In this document: positions 61,754 to 64,000 of the stretch, in pieces
Position numbering within the stretch: position 1 is the stretch's first letter
Layout: each line of letters opens with the position of its first letter
Assembly: GCF_014839805.1 (NCBI RefSeq)
Contig: NC_051117.1
Location: 5,332,001 to 5,396,000, forward strand
Direction: 5' to 3'
Origin: Manduca sexta
Taxonomy: Eukaryota > Arthropoda > Insecta > Lepidoptera > Sphingidae
Length of the DNA: 64,000 nt
The notes under the pieces: model-generated
What the model saw: the letters and a program-made list of their open reading frames with translations, nothing else
Database searches by the model: none
Told to the model about the DNA's origin: nothing
Translations under genes and position numbers: made by a program

Positions 61754-63665
61754 ACAAACACACATACACACAGGGCGGTCAAGTGGGGATAATGAAAAAA
61801 AAATCTTGATAAATAGTGTTGTCGAAAAAAAAAAAAATTCGTGGCTGGTGGGTCTTGAACGCAGGCCGCATTTGCTGAGGTTAACAAAGCGAGAAGGGGA
61901 GCGGAAATCTTGAACATATATGGGTACAATTCTGTGTGTTATTCTACTAATGACACAGGGTTGTGGTTAATTATTTTCTCAAGTAACTAACTATCTGACG
62001 CTCTCTGTCACACTATCAACTATTATGTCATCAGTACACCGAGCTCGAATTTACGCGCTATCGTATAGTTGACATAGTAGTTACAACTAAGTATATTTTT
62101 CTATGAAAATTCGAACAGCGCCCCGGTGAGCGGATTTGGAACTAAAATACAGCAGCGTGAACATAGCCGCAAAATTCGCATACTAAATCGTGTAACCATA
62201 GTAGAGGTTACTTAAAATGTATGAGAATTGGCAGAAATTTGTTGTTTTGCATTATATTATTGTCAGACCAACTATGGAGACATACATAAACGTTAACTTA
62301 TTCGATACGATTACTATACGATGCTGCGTAAATTATTACAAAGGTGTTAGCGTGCACAACTATTCTGTGATACTATAGCGTTCAAGATCCATGCCTCGAC
62401 CTTTACGGAACTCTATGCGTCCCGAAGTCAAAATGAAGAAAACCTGACTTCAACCACTTGACCGAACAATACAATTAACTGACTATATGACATTTTAATA
62501 ACAAAAAACAAAGTACGCAAATATTTTCATATTTACAAATCATTGCTGATTTAATTTACCTAATGCGTTGAAAACCATTACAACTGTAGATGGTAGAAAT
62601 CGGGTAATTTTAGTATTATTTTCCTATCCAATATCGAATCGTCCGTTTCGAATAAGAGTTTAAAACCAACAACATAAAGTCTGAAATTAAACAATTACCT
62701 GATTTTACATCAATTGTACATTTGTGTATATGTTTATATGTAATGTGTTGTGAGGATCTTGTATATTCATCGTCATACTCATGGTCGCTATGTGAATCTT
62801 GCACTAATATCTTAACCTGCTCACCCACTAACTTAATAGTCGGTGTTCGTATTGCACAGCCTGTAAATTCGTTTCACACATAACAAATGTATGTCAAATA
62901 AATGAAAAATACGGTTCGTGAATATGTTTTATGTGATAGATCTATGCTGTAGACAATTTTGTTTATGGTATGAAAAAACCCGTTCATGATTGTTGCGGTT
63001 TTGCTGTTCGTGAGATTATTGAGTCCTAGCTATGTTTTTCCTCTTTTCAATCCACAATCTTCCTATTTGTTAGGTAATAAATACATTCAAATCTTCTTTT
63101 GAAGTGTTGTTGTCTATGACCAGTGGTATACATTTGCCATCTGATTAACCTGCTTATTAAGGCTATTTTCTGTGTAATAGAAATGTAACTGTTATATTTC
63201 TAGTAAGTTGAATATCTAGTTAGTAGTTTCTGAAATGAATTAGGGGCATGTTATACCGCCGGTCGAAGGGTCGACGTTAAAAATAACAAGAAAAGATCGA
63301 TAGCCAGTAGCTGTCAAATTAATTTGGGACTATGTTATATCGAAACTATTAGTCCGAATATAAGGGCAGTGTGGTGAACTAAGGCTCAAACAATCTTAGT
63401 GGTGGAGACCGGAACCATCAGTGGGACAGGGTTGGTATTACTATACCGAAGATGTGACGGTGTGCAAGATTCACGTATCGCTGTGGCGGTAGTGTAGCGA
63501 GTCGCGTGTACATAACGCCGGGTTGGCGCGGCAGGTCAGGGCACGCCGTCGTCGGGCGCGGGCGCGCCGCACTCGCCCAACAACGCCAACAGCACGCTCA
63601 GCCGGCCCATGGCCTCCACCGGCGGCACGCGCTACGAGGACCGCACTATACGCAGGCATCGCGAG
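51843..63665 (+). CDS. p120ctn: p120-catenin family gene, second (probably allelic) copy of exons 4-18
   Basis: Fifteen exons repeat those at 38548-50007 in the same order and at nearly the same spacing, after a 500-N gap. Exons 1-3 are missing from this copy because the repeated block starts inside intron 3. As written it is broken: exon 4 has indels that create TAA; exon 9 has +1 then -1; exon 11 has +2; exon 13 has +1. Exons 12, 16 and 17 are intact here but broken in copy 1. The pattern fits the other haplotype of one gene with uneven consensus quality. A true tandem duplicate is possible but less likely because both borders of the block coincide with a gap. Confidence 0.85.
52323..52402 (+). 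CDS. p120ctn: Exon 5 of p120ctn, copy 2 (6 bases shorter, in frame)
   Basis: Counterpart of 39034-39119. The middle reads SPQAFGALP instead of [11 protein letters not shown], so two residues are lost but phase 0 to 2 is kept. A plausible true allelic difference in a disordered linker. Confidence 0.78.
53240..53375 (+). repeat. Retroposon remnant in intron 5, copy 2
   Basis: Allelic copy of 39955-40090 with the same motifs and TATGTATGTA tail. Confidence 0.45.
54862..55003 (+). CDS. p120ctn: Exon 6 of p120ctn, copy 2
   Basis: Counterpart of 41480-41621, same length and splice sites; only silent-type base changes seen (GAC/GAT, CCG/CCT). Confidence 0.85.
55202..55298 (+). CDS. p120ctn: Exon 7 of p120ctn, copy 2
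   Basis: Counterpart of 41824-41920 with the same peptide ([13 protein letters not shown] ... QKQMANMAL), phase and donor. Confidence 0.86.
55624..55803 (+). CDS. p120ctn: Exon 8 of p120ctn, copy 2 (start of armadillo domain)
   Basis: Counterpart of 42246-42425 with the same length and peptide; a silent TTA/TTG change lies at the last full codon. Confidence 0.92.
56141..56322 (+). CDS. p120ctn: Exon 9 of p120ctn, copy 2 (internal frame slip)
   Basis: Counterpart of 42764-42945, same total length. An extra A (AACCTAGTCG for AACCTGTCG) and a missing C (ATCCCGCGC for ATCCCCGCGC) about 60 bases later leave the block between them in the wrong frame, replacing the conserved [19 protein letters not shown] with a basic run that has no stop. 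Paired errors or a strange allele; the former is likelier because it destroys an invariant motif. Confidence 0.85.
57720..57869 (+). mobile_element. Helitron-like 3' end remnant in intron 9, copy 2
   Basis: Allelic copy of 44340-44489, with the same CTAG|T end. Confidence 0.45.
58092..58251 (+). CDS. p120ctn: Exon 10 of p120ctn, copy 2
   Basis: Counterpart of 44712-44871, same peptide; one silent change (TCA/TCG). Confidence 0.94.
58581..58772 (+). CDS. p120ctn: Exon 11 of p120ctn, copy 2 (+2 bases)
   Basis: Counterpart of 45201-45390. GCCGAGGCGTCATG replaces GCCGAGGTCATG, adding two bases and shifting the frame in the middle of a conserved armadillo helix (LAEVMLYVV). Confidence 0.85.
59072..59163 (+). 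CDS. p120ctn: Exon 12 of p120ctn, copy 2 (intact form)
   Basis: Counterpart of 45689-45781 without the extra G. Reads [20 protein letters not shown] then [10 protein letters not shown] and ends in phase 1, joining exon 13 in frame. This is the version used for the joined protein. Confidence 0.85.
59422..59595 (+). CDS. p120ctn: Exon 13 of p120ctn, copy 2 (+1 base in the lysine run)
   Basis: Counterpart of 46040-46212. GGTGGCGGTAAAAGAAGAAAAG versus the copy 1 A/G run gives one net extra base, so the lysine cluster becomes KRRKE and the frame shifts to a premature end. The error sits in an A-rich homopolymer. Confidence 0.84.
60016..60157 (+). CDS. p120ctn: Exon 14 of p120ctn, copy 2
   Basis: Counterpart of 46613-46754; same peptide with silent changes (CTG/CTA, GCT/GCG, TCA/TCG). 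The intron upstream and downstream is the most diverged part of the two copies. Confidence 0.94.
60655..60827 (+). CDS. p120ctn: Exon 15 of p120ctn, copy 2
   Basis: Counterpart of 47050-47222; same peptide, one silent change (GCC/GCA). Confidence 0.95.
61115..61280 (+). CDS. p120ctn: Exon 16 of p120ctn, copy 2 (intact form)
   Basis: Counterpart of 47508-47673 with CGA (Arg) at 61250-61252 instead of TGA, giving [16 protein letters not shown] and an open join to exon 17. Confidence 0.93.
61589..61717 (+). CDS. p120ctn: Exon 17 of p120ctn, copy 2 (intact form)
   Basis: Counterpart of 47950-48074, 4 bases longer. Ends [16 protein letters not shown] in phase 1 and joins exon 18 in frame. A CA microsatellite begins right after the donor. 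Confidence 0.88.
61722..61771 (+). repeat. (CA)n microsatellite after exon 17, copy 2
   Basis: Counterpart of 48078-48131 with different unit counts and interruptions. Confidence 0.95.
63363..63443 (+). repeat. SINE 3' remnant before exon 18, copy 2
   Basis: Allelic copy of 49705-49785. Confidence 0.5.
63535..63665 (+). CDS. p120ctn: Exon 18 of p120ctn, copy 2
   Basis: Counterpart of 49877-50007 with the same peptide and donor. Contig 3 continues, so the remaining C-terminal exons should lie beyond 64000. Confidence 0.82.
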
Positions 63666-63745
63666 GTAACGCACACACACACAAACACAACTAGTGATTA
63701 TTGTCTTATTGGATGCAACTTTGTTATGCTCTATTTATATAAAAA

Positions 63746-64000
63746 AAAGCTTAGTCGTATTATCGATTTTAGAATGGGGATAAAAATATAGGTAAACTTC
63801 AAAATATTATCGATAGATTAGTGTCCATTACTCCTTTAGTGTTAAGTAAAATATTTTTATAAAAATCATTCAAGTAAAGCACTTTACAAAAATCAATTTA
63901 GGATTTTTAATGCGCCTCTACTGAGAGATTTAAACAATCAGCTACTATAATTATCAATTTGTTTACACACCTGCTTCACAGCTCAATTCTAAAAATACTA
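63746..64000 (+). other. Intron 18, unique part
   Basis: Sequence of contig 3 past the end of the duplicated block; AT-rich, no exon seen before the window ends. Confidence 0.7.

Larger units (their letters stand above)
50588..63745 (+). repeat. Direct repeat B, copy 2 (start of contig 3)
   Basis: Begins at the first base after the gap and follows 37294-50087 through 15 exons and their introns. Larger differences are a ~130-bp replacement at 54145-54274, a ~200-bp insertion at 60412-60615 and diverged intron sequence around 60185-60410 and 61330-61560. Confidence 0.97.

Noticed and set aside
37294..63745. A genuine tandem gene duplication creating a double-armadillo protein
   Set aside because: Both duplicated blocks stop exactly at fixed-size gaps, introns are as similar as exons, and broken exons are complementary between copies; allelic contigs explain this more simply.

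Overview
The window is AT-rich animal DNA carrying most of one multi-exon gene on the + strand. The repeats (a tRNA-type SINE ending in a TTA-rich tail, non-autonomous Helitrons with CTAG ends, a long-TIR MITE) and the compact GC-rich exons in AT-rich introns suggest a lepidopteran insect. The gene encodes a delta-catenin/p120-catenin family armadillo-repeat protein (insect p120ctn), which by family knowledge binds the juxtamembrane tail of classical cadherins. I joined 18 exons by splice sites and codon phase: a leader exon with the start codon, two exons after a ~23.6 kb first intron, then the rest of the Gly/Tyr/His-rich N-terminus, the armadillo domain with its lysine-rich loop, and the start of the C-terminal tail. 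The gene runs off the right edge. About 832 residues are visible.

The layout is dominated by assembly structure. Two gaps of exactly 500 N (7098-7597 and 50088-50587) divide the window into three contigs. At each gap the sequence to the left is repeated almost exactly to the right: 2836-7097 matches 7598-12539, and 37294-50087 matches 50588-63745. The best reading is that both alleles of a heterozygous genome were placed in tandem, so leader exon 1 and exons 4-18 appear twice although the gene probably exists once per haplotype. Neither copy is clean: copy 1 has frame-breaking changes in exons 12 and 17 and an in-frame TGA in exon 16; copy 2 has indels in exons 4, 9, 11 and 13. Each break is intact in the other copy.

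Region by region: 1-2835 unrecognised; 2836-12539 leader exon region in two allelic copies, one with a 665-bp Helitron absent from the other; 12540-36075 a giant intron with repeat remnants and a candidate 180-bp phase-compatible cassette exon; 36076-50087 exons 2-18, copy 1; 50588-63745 exons 4-18, copy 2; 63746-64000 intron.

The most interesting biology is transposon action at splice sites. A SINE landed on the exon 4 acceptor and its 13-bp target duplication copied the acceptor. A 279-bp palindromic MITE sits 47 bp before exon 2. The Helitron insertion has a precise empty-site allele in the same window. I see no novel defence system, CRISPR array, RNA gene or intact transposon ORF.
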